Source: Euptelea pleiosperma
Taxonomy: Eukaryota > Streptophyta > Magnoliopsida > Ranunculales > Eupteleaceae
Direction: 5' to 3'
DNA: 64,000 nucleotides
Assembly (NCBI GenBank): GCA_035048495.1
Contig: CM068553.1
Span: forward strand, 6,379,259 to 6,443,258
The notes under the pieces: model-generated
The model's database searches: none
What the model was told of the DNA's origin: nothing
What the model saw: the letters and a program-made list of their open reading frames with translations, nothing else
Shown here: positions 22,236-41,200 of the stretch, piece after piece
Layout: the number at the start of each line of letters is the position of its first letter
How positions within the stretch are numbered: the first letter of the stretch is position 1
Translations under genes and position numbers: made by a program

Positions 22236-23229
22236 TAGGGTCACTGATCGACTGGATCGAAAACATTTCCATTTTGCTTGAAGAGATCCCAAAGATGACT
22301 GATTGAAGAGGAAAACTTAGCTTGGGGGAGGTAAGCACGTTTAATCTCCACCCCCGATCCTGTTAAGAGAATCTGCCTTCGCTCTGCTCATCCAAAAAAC
22401 CTTTTTCCAACTATTTGTTTTGCAGGTAAAACTCACAGAATCCCAACACACCATTGGCACACATTCAAATATAGCATAAGAAATCCATCCAAACAAAAAT
22501 TACAAATTATAACAATATCATGAAAAAGGTAAACTAAAGATAGGTCCCTCACTCCCTCCCAGTGCTCCCACTCTTCACAGTTTGACAATTTTTTTTTAAA
22601 TAAAAAAAAAACCCAACTCTTACGAACAATTCAACTTGAACAACTTAGTACAGCAGCTAAAACATAGAGACAAAACTGGCAAGCTTTGTAAAAGAACTGC
22701 ATTACCAAATACATAAGCATCAAAACAGGTAACAATGCCAAATGCATCCATAAATAGATGTATCGGACTCCAGTCCTTTCGATTACCAAATTACAATGGT
22801 GACATAGCAGTTGACCGCTGAGTACAAATTTTCCACAAAATCTTCAAGGCAGCGTCTACCACAACATATTTCCTAGCCACCACAAACGGTTTTCAATAAC
22901 CTTTTTACTTCAGTTTTTTACAGGTTACCCAAACCCTTAAAACACTACCATCCTAAACCAATCTAAGCTCTGAGGAGAGTGGAGCCACACCTAAGACATG
23001 TGGGACCCAAATTCATACAAGTACACAAACTCAAACAAGATTTACTAATTTATAAGTGCACAAGAATATGTCAATAGGACCAAATATAGACTGCCTGAGC
23101 AGATCATAAAATTAAGTTGGCTTAGCTTCAGTCATACGTCTATCTGCAAAACTTGAGAATCCCATTCAAACCTATCAATCGGTAATTTAAGTCCCGGCTT
23201 AATATGAGCTCTTGGAATCTCTGAGTGTT
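22236..23229. other. 3' flank of the CFIm25 gene
   Basis: It contains no further gene. The 3' untranslated region of CFIm25 (minus strand) should occupy part of the right end. I could not fix its poly(A) site. Confidence 0.4.
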
Positions 23230-30277
<7,048 letters not shown>

Positions 30278-30465
30278 AATGTGCAAAGTTACACTAATGT
30301 TTCCATGACGCAAATACCCTCCGTAAAATTATTAATGGATAGTTAAAAGCTCAATGATAGGTTAGCCTGTAATTAGCACCGGGCCGAGCCAAATTCCAGG
30401 GCCTAGCCACAGGCCCGGGTTGAGCCTGGTCAGTTTTGAAAAATAAAATAGAAAAACAATTAAAA

Positions 30466-30790
30466 AAAAGTGAATTTTTAACATACCCCCCATGATTTCT
30501 TTAAAATTTGACATACCCCTCATGATTCGGTCTACCGTTTATGATTATCGTTGACCCAGATTGACTAATGAAATATTTCTTTAAATGACTAAAATACCCC
30601 TTTCTTCAACCTTCCATCACAACAGGTTGGGGTGAACCCCTATACCCAAATCAAACGGTTGTAGTGCTCAGTCAACCACGAGACTTTGATAGGTTGGTCC
30701 CCAGTGATGGGTGACCAACTTACCGGAATTCATGACCAGCCAACTATCACTTCGATAAATAATTTTGAAGAAAAAAAAAAAAAAAAGAAG
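30466..30790. mobile_element. Left-half relic of the 10064-10866 element
   Basis: TTTAACATACCCCCCATGAT, GATTCGGTCTACCGTTTATG and TCGTTGACCCAGATTGACTA follow the left arm of 10064-10866. The right arm is missing. It ends in an A-run. A GGCCC-rich scrap (30375-30440) precedes it. Confidence 0.65.
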
Positions 30791-31850
30791 TCAGTCGCCA
30801 TTAGACTAAACATCTAAAAATGTTGTATATCGAGGGAGGGAAGCTAAGACAAGTTGCATGTTCATTTCGCAAGCAACCAGTAGATGTATTTGTGATTTTT
30901 CTTGCGTGCAAGTTCATACCAAAATATGCTTGGGAGCACCGCTCAGCGATAGATATAGACCCCAAAACCATGATTTCAGCAAAACGTATCCTGCTAATTT
31001 AATTCAACCTTATAACTCATGTTAAATCACCATTTAGCAGTAACTAAGGTCCAACTGTACTATTAGAATCCAACAAACTGTTCCATAATCTAGTGTTTGA
31101 AACGAAAGAAACCAAAACCGAGAAGATAAAATATAGAAAAAGGTAAGATCACTAAAGTTGGGTGCACTTCATCAAGACCACAGAAAGGTAGAAATCAAGG
31201 AAGATAACCAATGTGAATGACCAGCCATTAAAAATGAAGATAATCAGTTTTCTGAGAGAAAGATCAAATGGGTACCTTCATATGTAGAGATTCAACACCT
31301 AGTAATAAACTACAAATCATTAAGCAATTCAACAAGTTGGGTGCACTAACTTAAGCACTCGTGCAGGAACGCGAAAAAAACACAACCAATGTGATATTTT
31401 CTGAGACAAAGACGAAATTGGTACCTTGAGAAACGCTAGTATTGAGTCCAATCTAGTTTGCATAGCTCTAAAGTTAACACGAGTTAAATGTCAAAACCCT
31501 AAACCCAAATAATCTGACACATCCAAATCCATCTATTTCTAGTGAGAACCTTGTTAAATAATGCAAGACACATGTACAAGAAGTTTTGTGACCTGTTCCA
31601 TGGGTTATGGAACAACAATCCACAAGTAGCCATATAGTCAATACAAGAGTGATGAAACCATCCATGACCCCCGTGCTTAGTAACACCACAGTTGTGATTG
31701 TTATAACCAATAGGTTATTCGATTGTATGACGTAGTCTATTATGTAAATGGTACATATTCTTATAAACCTGGACTTCCAAATATGTCACTTCCATGACAA
31801 AAATTTGGCTTGATTAATTGATTAAAGGATTTTATCTACCTGATATATTT
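30791..31850. other. Intergenic stretch, nothing recognised
   Basis: No gene, RNA or transposon border stands out. GGTACCTT is repeated near 31271 and 31420 in similar contexts (AGAAAGATCAAATGGGTACC and AGACAAAGACGAAATTGGTA), suggesting a small local duplication. Confidence 0.4.
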
Positions 31851-31851
31851 G

Positions 31852-33990
31852 CCTTTTTTTATAAGTGCGTATATTTCATTAAAAAGGTCAAAAATCAGAA
31901 AACGAACAGAACACTAAACCTACCTCCTTATAAAGGAGGCGGTTCCCCAAGTAATTTGTCTCATCTATAAACAAAATGTATAAAAAAAACACCCTCTAAA
32001 CAAAGGAGAAACATATGACCAAAGAAAAAGATAAGCTTTCACGTGCAAGATCATTTTAAGAATCCCTTCGTCATTGCCTACGAAAATCCTACAATTTTTT
32101 TCTTTCCAAATTGCCCACAAAATTGCAAAAAGAAGAAATTGCCAAAGGAGCTAGCTTTTTTCCGGAGAAAGAGTCTAGTGCCACCCCTAGAAACAAACAG
32201 CTCACCGGCTGAGGACAGACAAAAGGCAAACCAAAAAGGTTAAGTAGATATCAGATGTGAAGCTATAATGGAGGAACAAGTGATCAACCGACTCAGCTTC
32301 CGACTTGCACATCACACGTCTGTTCGACATCTGCATCCCTCTACTAATCAGATGATCCAAAGTTAGAATTTTGTCCTTAATTGCAATCCACACAAAGAAC
32401 TTCACTCTGGATGGGATGGGAGGCTTCTAAACTATATGGGTGGGAAAGTCCTCCTATCTTTCCCTGAAATGCTCCCCGTACAACGATCTAATCAAAAAAG
32501 ATCTTTTAGGATCCTACTTCAAAACTCTTTTGTTAGATTCCTCCGTCAAACGAGGGTTAGTGCCTACCCGATCCAAAAGAGCTACAAGACTGTCCATCTC
32601 CCAATCATCGATAGTGAGTAGAGAGTAGGGGGAACTCATCTCTAAGAGGAGCATCCCTACACCACTTATCTTCCCAGAAACGGACTCTGTCTCCCTTCCC
32701 AACTTTGACAAGAGTACTCGAGTCTAAAATTGCACGGTTGTTTTGAATCCCTCTCACATATTGACATCATAGGAGGAGTGAACTGGATGACTATCCCAAC
32801 CATACTCTATAACACTATACTTATTGCCAACCACCTTTCTCCACATACTATCTTCCTCTTCACCAAATCTCCATAACCATTTTGCAAGGAGCGTTGCATT
32901 CATGTCTCGGAATTGTCTAATACAATACCTCCCACCTCTTTAGACTTGCAGATCGAATCCCACTTAACCAGATGGAACTTGTGGACGTCCTCTTTCCCTG
33001 CCCAAAGAAAATCTCGCATAATTCTTTCTAATTTGTGAGCCACTACAGCTGGGATATAGAGTAGCGACATGAAGTGGATGGGTATGCTCGATAGGGTGCT
33101 ATTCAGAAGAGTGACCCTACCTTCTTTAGATAAGAACCTTTGTTTCAACCCGGTTAACTTGCTACTAAATCTTTCCACCATTAGGCCCCAAACCGATTTG
33201 TCTTTATAGTTCGCCCCCAACGGTAAACCAAGATACACAATAGGCAATTTCCCTATGTCACATCCCAAATTGCTAGCTAGATCTATCACATTGGGAATAT
33301 CACCCACCCATATATCTTACTTTTCTGGAGATTTACCCGAAGACCTGAGGCTACATCGAAACATCTAAGGACACATCGGAGGTATCTAAGCTGCCTGTGA
33401 GAAGCATCTGTGAAAAAGATCATGTCATCAACAAATTGTAGGTGTGTGATCTTGGGCCCACCTAATCCAACATGAAACCCCTCCACAAAGCCTCCTCCTG
33501 CCGCTTTGCTCATCATCCTCCCTAGAGCTTCCACAACCACCATGAAAAGCTACAGGGACAACGGATCTCCTTGTCTAAGACCTCTCGAGCTTTGAAAAAA
33601 ATCGACTGGATATCCATTGATAATAATAGAGAAAGAAGTAGAAGTGCAAGCTAAGATCCAAGCTCTCCATCTGATGCCAACCCCCATCATGTCTAGTAAG
33701 TGATCCAAAAAAGCCCAATTGACGTGATCATAAGCTTTTTCAATGTCAATTTTACTAAAAATACCACCCTTACTAGCTCTCATCCTTGAGTCGATACTCT
33801 CATTAGCAACTAGCGCGTCATCCACCAATTGCCTCCCCCTCACAAAAAGCTCATTGGAAAGGGCATATAACCAAGCCCACTACTTCTTTCATTTTGGAGG
33901 TGAGGATCTTGGTTATAATTTTATAAGTGCTAGCTGCACACTAAGGTGATGGGACGAAAATCCGTGAGACTTTTTTTTAAAAGACTGCAC
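31852..33990 (-). pseudogene. 5'-truncated, broken LINE (non-LTR retrotransposon)
   Basis: On the minus strand, reading from 33990 down, the reverse-transcriptase blocks appear in order: DFRPITL, ITKILTSKMKEVV, GRQLVDDALVANE, KGGIFSKIDIEKAYDHVNW, GLRQGDPLSL, THLQFVDDMIFFTDA (the catalytic box with FVDD), and LPIVYLGLPLGANYKDKSVW. A zinc-binding C-terminal region follows (FFVWIAIKDKILTLDHLISR, then HLFLHY). It ends with an A-run at 31852-31860. Stop codons (for example after GDPLSL) and frame changes near 33300 make it inactive. The endonuclease part is missing. Confidence 0.93.
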
Positions 33991-34164
33991 CCTTACATTT
34001 GTAGCTGTCCCAAAAAGAATACAATTAATGGGGTGGTTAGGATCATCCTATGTGCATGGCTGACTTTTGATATGGCAAATCTGTTAGATGAGGTTCAAAA
34101 GTTGGACACTTTGGATTGATGAATACGCTGCCCACGCATGGTAGAGGCCCAAATATTGAAAATA

Positions 34165-34280
34165 TGGAACTATGTTTCTATGGAAAATGGAAGGGTTCTG
34201 ATGTTGCCATCGAGCTATTAAAAGCAAGTTGCTTCACTGGAGGTGAATTGGAGTAGGATCGATTGGTGATTATTCATTTC
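34165..34280 (+). pseudogene. Raf-like protein kinase fragment
   Basis: From 34179 a frame reads YGKWKGSDVAIELLKASCFTG, the region around the catalytic lysine of PB1-containing Raf-like (MAPKKK) kinases, usually GKWRGxDVAIKxIKxxCFxG. The lysine of VAIK is replaced by Glu. A GT pair in the preceding frame and DRLVI after an in-frame TAG extend the match. It is too short and broken to be functional. Confidence 0.7.
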
Positions 34281-35089
34281 TTTTCCTCAATTTGATAATT
34301 GTGTACTAGAACAGGATCGATGTGCTGAAATTAGTTAAGGTTTTGTAGTTCTAGGACCTAATTATTGTATAATCTCTTCTGTTTTTTCTGAATGGAGGAA
34401 GTTACGGTCATTGGAGATGTGCACAGTCTTTTCACAATTTCGGGGCATGAGTGAGGAGTTTGAGATGTGTGGTGGGAAGCTTACTGACTTTCTTTTGGGA
34501 AAATGCTACATCAATTTTGGCATCTGATAGTGGAAGCCTTTGAAAAAATGCTTGCCTTGTGGAGATATGTTCTTTCTCCACAGGTGGGAGGATGACCTCA
34601 ATAAAAAGCATAACATTTAGTCTTTCTATGCAGCACATTTTGCTTTTTTATAGACAATCCGCCATGGCGGAGTCTCTATAAAAAATTCAAATGGGATTCT
34701 TACGGAGCGGCTACTTGGATATCGAAGATCACTTGTTCACTTGGAAAACCTTTTGCAAACTTTGAAACCAGGTGGATGTGCCAGGTATTAGAAACTTAGC
34801 AGAGAACAAAAAAAATCTTAGCCAAAGTTTGGTAATGGGAATGATGGTGGGTAGCAATAATTCTATTGTTGATTTTGGTATATATAGGTGTATGGAGAGT
34901 GTTGTGTAGAGTGCAAAGGCTTTCTTAACATTTAGAGTAGGGATAAATAAGGTAGCTCGAGAAAGATATATGTGTGCTTTGTAACTACATGTTCATCTTG
35001 GTTTGTAGTTATGCTACATTGGAACTTTAGTTCTACTTGCCAAAATTGTTTTCTTCTATTTTACTCTTAATATGGAAGATTTGTTGCAG

Positions 35090-35240
35090 TTCATGACTTC
35101 AGAGCACCAATATATAACACGAAAAGACGAAGGAGACATGGTTGTAATCTTTGAGCTTGGAGACTTGGTTTTTGTTTTTAATTTTCATTGGACAAATAGT
35201 TATTGGGACTGTAGGTTACTTAAAGCCAGGAAAGTACAAG
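35090..35240 (+). pseudogene. Starch-branching enzyme (class II) exon fragment
   Basis: An AG at 35088-35089 is followed by [20 protein letters not shown] then [20 protein letters not shown], the start of the C-terminal all-beta domain of SBEII. The match breaks where RVGCLKPGKYK is expected: small indels give [12 protein letters not shown] donor follows at 35241. Kept splice sites show that it derives from genomic DNA, not mRNA. One exon only. Confidence 0.88.
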
Positions 35241-35421
35241 GTATGGTCTCCTCTATATACTTTTCTTAGGTCTTCATAATTGAATTCCATAGTTTGCTTG
35301 TTCACATTTGCCTTTACTATTGAACCATCATCTCTTCAAAATTGTTGCCTTTACTATTGCATACTTTTTTTTACTTATCATCTTACGATTGCTAACAAGC
35401 AGAGAAGGTAATTAAGGCAGG

Positions 35422-35862
35422 ATGAGAAGGAACCGAAAAAAAATGTGGGATAGCTTGCAGTCCTTGCAATTAGTTCAATCAATTTTGAAGAAGTTTAATC
35501 CCATTATAAGTAGTAAAATTATTGAATTTTTTCAACATGTACGAGATCTTGAGAGTCAACTAGCAGATGAGATGAAAGCCATACTTCAACAGGAAACAAG
35601 AGTTGTTGCTTCTTCAGCAATATTGTCAGTTCTACAGGAAGGTCACAAGGGCCCAAGAGCTGCCGTTGGGCCCCTCAAAGATGAGGCCACCACTAGAGGA
35701 ATCATTGTCTTCTTGCCTCGTCCATCATCAGTACCACCCAGTAAAAGTAGCATTGCCCTGCCTACCCCAAAATCAAGAGAGGACAATGAGAACTTTTATC
35801 AGATAAACGAGAGAAAGTCATTACTACCTTCTAGATTTATAAAGCATCATAGGTGGCTATAA
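35422..35862 (+). other. Unidentified 146-codon frame inside the Helitron-like region
   Basis: The frame has a helical stretch (DSLQSLQLVQSILKKF, FFQHVRDLESQLADEMKAIL) then a Pro/Ser-rich tail. I do not recognise a family. It may be captured exon sequence from a third gene. GCAGATGAGATGAAAGC within it recurs at 36077-36093, suggesting an internal duplication. It is not called as a gene. Confidence 0.35.
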
Positions 35863-36125
35863 CTGATTTAAGTTTCCCCATTACATGTATCATATAACCA
35901 AAACAACTATGAAAGCTTTATTTTTTTTTCTATTGTCTTCCAATTTTCTTTTGTTTGTTTAACTTGATTATTAAAAATTTGTTTATTGTAAATCACATTT
36001 TATACTTCGAACAACGATGAATAGCTTTTTTAGGGATGATGAGCATATCTATTGATTGGAAATATTGTATTCTACCGCAGATGAGATGAAAGCTAGACTA
36101 GACACTCACTCAGTGACCATTCCAA

Positions 36126-36128
<3 letters not shown>

Positions 36129-36182
<54 letters not shown>
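36129..36182. repeat. (TA)n microsatellite
   Basis: About 27 uninterrupted TA units. The flanks show a duplication: CACTCACTCAGTGACCATTC at 36104 and CACTCACTTGGTGACCATTC at 36226. Confidence 0.97.
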
Positions 36183-36185
<3 letters not shown>

Positions 36186-36741
36186 TGGCTTTGAAGATTG
36201 ATTGGATCTCAATGGTAGACAAGACACTCACTTGGTGACCATTCCAAACTTATATATTGGTGACTTTGAATATTACCAGCAAGTTTGTATAACATATGAG
36301 TGTCACATAGGTGTCCAACTCGAATTTTTTTGATAAATAAAGTGTAATGAAGTGTCCTTACATAATTTGTAGCAATTTTAGATGTTTTGTTTTCAATTTT
36401 TATTTTAAATATTGTCCACGTGCAACGCACATGTGCACCAACTAATCCTCACTAAAAATTAGTAATTTTTAAAACTTCTAACCCTAGTAAATATGGACCT
36501 AAATGTACCGGTGACAATTGATGGTTCAAAAATTTTCAACTTGCAATCTACTTTTCACAAGGCTACAAATGTTGGAATGATTGATTTTTTGTGAGGTTGA
36601 TATCCATGTTGAGAAGAATATATATCATCACCAAAAATTAGCCCTTGAACTTATATGCATGTGGGCCCCACATCCATCAGTATTATATTAGTAAGAATAA
36701 CATGAGTCAATCCCAGTCCTATATAGAATTATACAGAAGAA

Positions 36742-37075
36742 TCTATCCTACTAATTAGAAGGTGAAGGCCCTTCTTGTGTGCCTCACGCTAAACCCAAAT
36801 ATCCCACAAATGCCATTATTTTCGTGTTTTTCGTTTCTTCATTTTATTTACTTGACATGGGCTTTTTGGTGCCAAAGAAAACATCACCCTGCAGCACATT
36901 TAATGTTAAAACAGTAAAATAAATCCTTATTCCTAATATGCCATCAAGTTCTTTAAATATATAAAATTTGTTTATTTCAGTTTTTGAAACTTTTTTAATT
37001 TACAAGGGTATTTTGGTCATTCAATACTTTCACATTTCAACTCAATTATATAAGCAATTATTACATCCTGACATG
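36742..37075 (+). mobile_element. Possible Helitron 5' end fragment
   Basis: It begins A|TCTATCCTACTAATTAGAAG, resembling plant Helitron 5' starts (TC after a host A). The following AT-rich body has CAAATATCCCACAAATGCCA and ACAAGGGTATTTTGGTCATT, wording common in such elements. No 3' end was found in this orientation, so it seems truncated. Confidence 0.4.
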
Positions 37076-37099
37076 ACACTTAGACTCTATGGACTCACA

Positions 37100-37640
37100 A
37101 TGTGAGACGACACGTGTCACATTATCAAAAGATACTGACCGTATATATGTTTGGTCCATCCATAGGTGGACTTATGTAACAAAAATAAACCTACATAGTG
37201 ATTTCTAACATTTGGATCATAATGATCAAAATTCACAGTTACAAATAAATCAAGAAAAAGACTTCGTTATAAATTACTCATCAAAATGGATTTTGATATG
37301 TAAGTCCAACTAGGGATGGACAAAACATCTATACAATCCGTGATCTCTAAGATTGTGCCACATGGCTCATCATTAATGGTGTCAAAACGCATTGCTAGAG
37401 ATGGAAAAAACATCTATACGGTGGTGGAACATGCATGGTGGTGTCATTGGCCAAAATGCACCTCAAACTGCAATGCTAAAAATCTACTATTGAAAACAAA
37501 TCACGAAAAATTCTAATCCAATGGATAGATATTGCTACTCAGGATGAATTTTCGTAGGTAGTTCACCTAGAGATGAGAAAAACATCTATACGGTTGGTGG
37601 TCTCTAATATATGCCACACGCGCAAGGTACACATGCATCG
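37100..37640. mobile_element. Degenerate MITE copies, GACCGTATGG family
   Basis: GATACTGACCGTATATATGT and GTGCCACATGGCTCATCATT mark the two arms of one copy (37100-37380). A second partial copy follows with ACAAAACATCTATACAATCC-like text near 37390 and 37570. Ends are worn. Confidence 0.5.
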
Positions 37641-37762
37641 CCTGTGGTGTTCCGCAGTATAGATAGATAGGTGTAGACAGAATGGCAGAGGGATAGATGA
37701 TCATGTTAAAAGTGGGCCCGAGTCCAGTGAAACAAAAACAAAACAAAGGCTATATAGTATAT

Positions 37763-38161
37763 GGGTCGGGCTCCGTTGACAGGTGAAAAAATGGCAGGAT
37801 TCTGTACAGGGACACTATATAAGCCACGTGGCACACTATTAGAAGAATCTGACCGTATGGATGTTTGTCCAATCCCATGGAGGACTTACAAGACAAAAAT
37901 CAGCCTCATTAGTTATTTATAGGCGTTGGATATTTGTACCTCAAATACTGCTCAAATTCCCACAGTTGAGATCAGCCCATGCAAATACGTCCAAACCAAA
38001 GCCAATAAATCACTAATCAGGCTGATTTTTGGTTTGTAGGTCTACCATGGGATTGGACAAACATCCATACGGTCATATTCCTCTAAGAATGTGCCACGTG
38101 GCATGTATTGTGTCCCTGTACAGCATCCTGTCATTTTTCACCTGTCAACGGAGCCCGACCC
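37763..38161. mobile_element. Mutator-type MITE in the MSH3 promoter, 399 bp
   Basis: The ends GGGTCGGGCTCCGTTGACAG and CTGTCAACGGAGCCCGACCC are perfect inverses. The 9-bp target duplication ATAGTATAT is perfect (37754-37762 and 38162-38170). The core with GCCACGTGGCACAC and TGACCGTATGGATGTTTGTC is shared with 6695-7098 and 13843-14242, although the outer ends differ. It ends 61 bp before the MSH3 start codon and brings two CCACGTGGCA motifs. Confidence 0.93.
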
Positions 38162-38222
38162 ATAGTATATAAGTTATAACTCCCGAGCGAAACCCCTGTC
38201 TCACTCTCTCAAACCGCCAAAT
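38162..38222 (+). promoter_or_regulatory. Core promoter and short leader of MSH3
   Basis: AGTATATAAG at 38164-38173 is a TATA-like box about 50 bp before the ATG. The duplicated target ATAGTATAT is part of it, so before insertion the site read TATATAGTATATAAG. If this box is used, the leader is only some 20 nt. Otherwise transcription starts within the MITE. Confidence 0.5.
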
Positions 38223-41200
38223 ATGGGAAAGCAGAAACAGCAGGTGATTTCCCGCTTCTTCGCCCCTAAACCCAAAACCCCTTCTCCTTCTTCATCTTCT
38301 AACCCTCCCCAAAACCCAAACCCACCAACTCCTCCCCCTAAGATCTCCGCCACCGTCTCTTTCTCCCCCTCCAAACGCCTCCGGTCCTCCAAACTAACCT
38401 CACCACCCAAATCTCTAACAACCTCCTTTCCCCTCCAACCCCGCAAAAAACCAAAACTCTCTTCTCACACCCAGGACCCCAATCCTTCTCTACACCAGAA
38501 ATTCCTCCAGAAGCTTCTAGAACCTTCTCCCACCCCTACTATCCCTACCAACTCCCCCTCTTTAGACCCTAAATACACTCCTTTAGAGCAACAAGTTGTG
38601 GATCTTAAAGCCAAGTACCCTGACGTCCTTCTAATGGTCGAAGTCGGATACAAGTATCGTTTTTTCGGCGAAGATGCTGAGATTGCAGCTAGGGTTTTGG
38701 GAATTTACGCTCACATCGATCACAATTTCTTGACGGCGAGTATCCCGTCATTCCGATTACATGTTCATGTGAGGCGACTTGTGAGTGTCGGGTATAAAGT
38801 TGGAGTTGTTAAGCAGACGGAGACTGCGGCTATTAAGGCTCATGGATCGAACCGGTTAGGGCCGTTTACGAGAGGTCTTTCCGCTTTGTACACGAAAGCG
38901 ACACTTGAAGCGGCGGAGGATGTCGGGGGTGGAGAGGAGGGGTGTGGGTCTTGTAGTAATTACCTGGTTTGTGTTGTTGAAAAGGGGGTTTTGGTTGAGA
39001 ATAAGGAGTGCAGTGTGGAGGGTGGGTTTGATGTGAGAATTGGGCTCATTGCGGTGGAGATTTCAACTGGGGATGTTGTGCATGGGGAATTCAATGATAA
39101 TGTGATGAGAGCGGCGCTTGAGGCGGTGATTTTAAGCTTGTCTCCTGCTGAGATACTTATTGGGGAACCTCTTTCGAAACAAACAGAGAAGGTATTGTGT
39201 CTTGTGCAGTTTCAAATTCTTGATTATGATATTGAGATCTCGTTTTAGAAACATAAATGTTAATGAGAAATAAGCTTACATTGGTGGTTCAACTAACCCT
39301 GAAAAATGTTTTGTGTTGGCGTTCTCTAAAGATGATTTTGACCATATTTTATTATTTTTATCATCCCTTATTTGTCTGAGAAGTTGGGAGTGTTAATTTT
39401 TAGTTGCTATTGGCGTATGCTGGACCTACATCCAATGTCCGAGTTGAACGGGCCTCTCGCGATTGTTTCAAAGATGGAGGTGCACTTGCTGAAGTAATGT
39501 CTTTATATGAGGACATAGGTGAAGATAGTTTTTCAGATCCCAACGAGCACGACTTGGAGACTGCAAAACAGGAAAAACATCGTATAGGGATTGAGGTATG
39601 CCGATTATTTGTTCTTCTCAACATGCGTAAAATTTCTTAATCTTGAATCTTATATTTACAAAGAGTCTTGTGGCTGTCCGTGGTTAATCAGCTTGTTAAT
39701 CAAATTGTTGCACTATGTCTGGATTTTAATTTTGTGGCCTTACAGGGAATTATGGCCATGCCAGGTTTGGCTGTCCAAGCATTGGCCTTAACCATTCGTC
39801 ATTTAAAGCAGTTTGGCTTCGAAAGGATTCTGTGTTTGGGTGCTTCATTTCGGCCTTTCTCCAGTAACTTGGAGATGACCTTATCGGCTAATGCCCTTCA
39901 ACAACTAGAGGTAATTGCTGACAATTGTCTTTCTGAAATATTATTGGCTCAGGGCATTTCTCAGAATTGTTCATAAGAGATTGAAAGTGCTTTAAATTTC
40001 ACACTATACTGTGAGAATCAGATTGTGATTGTTGAATAATTAAATTGATGAATTTTAAGTCTGAATTGTTGGTTCAAGATACAATGTTTCCTAATCATCA
40101 TTCATCATTCTTGTGCCTTATCCCAAACTATTTGGGCCAGGAACACGAACCCTGTTTCACCATTCAGTTCTATCTGGAGCTATATCCTCTGTTAATAGAT
40201 GTCTTCAAATCCTTTCTTACTACCTCAGACCACATCATTTTTACCTTGTACTCTTTTAGAGTCTTTGACCTGAACCACAGTGATGCTCCTTCTCGCTGGT
40301 TTCACCATTGGTTTTTGTTGTACATGACCAAACCTTCTCATTTGAATCTATAATGTGTCCTCATTTATTCAATTAGGTATTTCAATTTGACTTTCCCCTC
40401 ATTTGGCACAATTTTCTCTTATAATTTTTGTAGTGCTTTTATGCTAAATAAGTGGCTTGATGGATTTTTTTTAAAAGGTTTTGAAGAATAACTCTGATGG
40501 GTCTGAGACTGGTTCTTTACTGCATTCAATGAATCATACACTCACTACGTTTGGTTCAAGGCTTCTTAGACACTGGGTATGAGGTGGGCCTGTACTCTGA
40601 TTTAGTTGTGCTTGCATTTTCTTTTCACCTTTTTTACTTGACTTGTGCGGTCTGCTGCATAATGCAGGTGACTCATCCTCTATGTGATAGAAGCTCAATA
40701 TCTGCACGTCTTGATGCTGTTTCTGAGATTGCAGAATCAATGGGGCCATGTACTTTAGAAAATGTTAGTGGGCTTGACGAGGAAGACACTCGTGTTGTAA
40801 TTGTACAACCTGAGGTCAATTATTTGCTATCTTCGGTTTTAACAACATTAGGAAGGTCACCTGACATTCAGCGTGGAATAACAAGAATATTCCACCGAAC
40901 AGCCACTTCAGCTGAGGTAGAAAATGACCTTCTCGGGACATTCTTTGATAATGTTATATCAGATTATTAGTGCTTATTCTTTGGCCATGGCTGAGTAAAA
41001 GTTACTTCTCTGTATCTATGTGCTCCATGTGCTAGATGGACCTGATACACGAAGCATTGTGCCCCACGCAGGAGATAAAAAAAGCCCAATTATGTAGTAA
41101 ATGATCTGAGAAGTGCACTTACGAACCTCAATCAAATAATTCAGCAACATGTCAAGCATTGTTCATTGGCTAGCATCTAAGGTTTAAAATATCGTTTTTT

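Larger units (their letters stand above)
34150..36445 (+). mobile_element. Probable Helitron 3' portion with captured gene fragments
   Basis: The right end has the Helitron hallmarks: a hairpin GTGCAACGCAC (36420-36430), 11 bp, then CTAA (36442-36445) followed by T. Upstream lie exon-sized pieces of two unrelated genes in the same orientation (Raf-like kinase, starch-branching enzyme) and one unidentified frame. This is the usual content of gene-capturing plant Helitrons. The 5' TC end was not found and may lie beyond the LINE, so the left border here is arbitrary. Confidence 0.6.
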
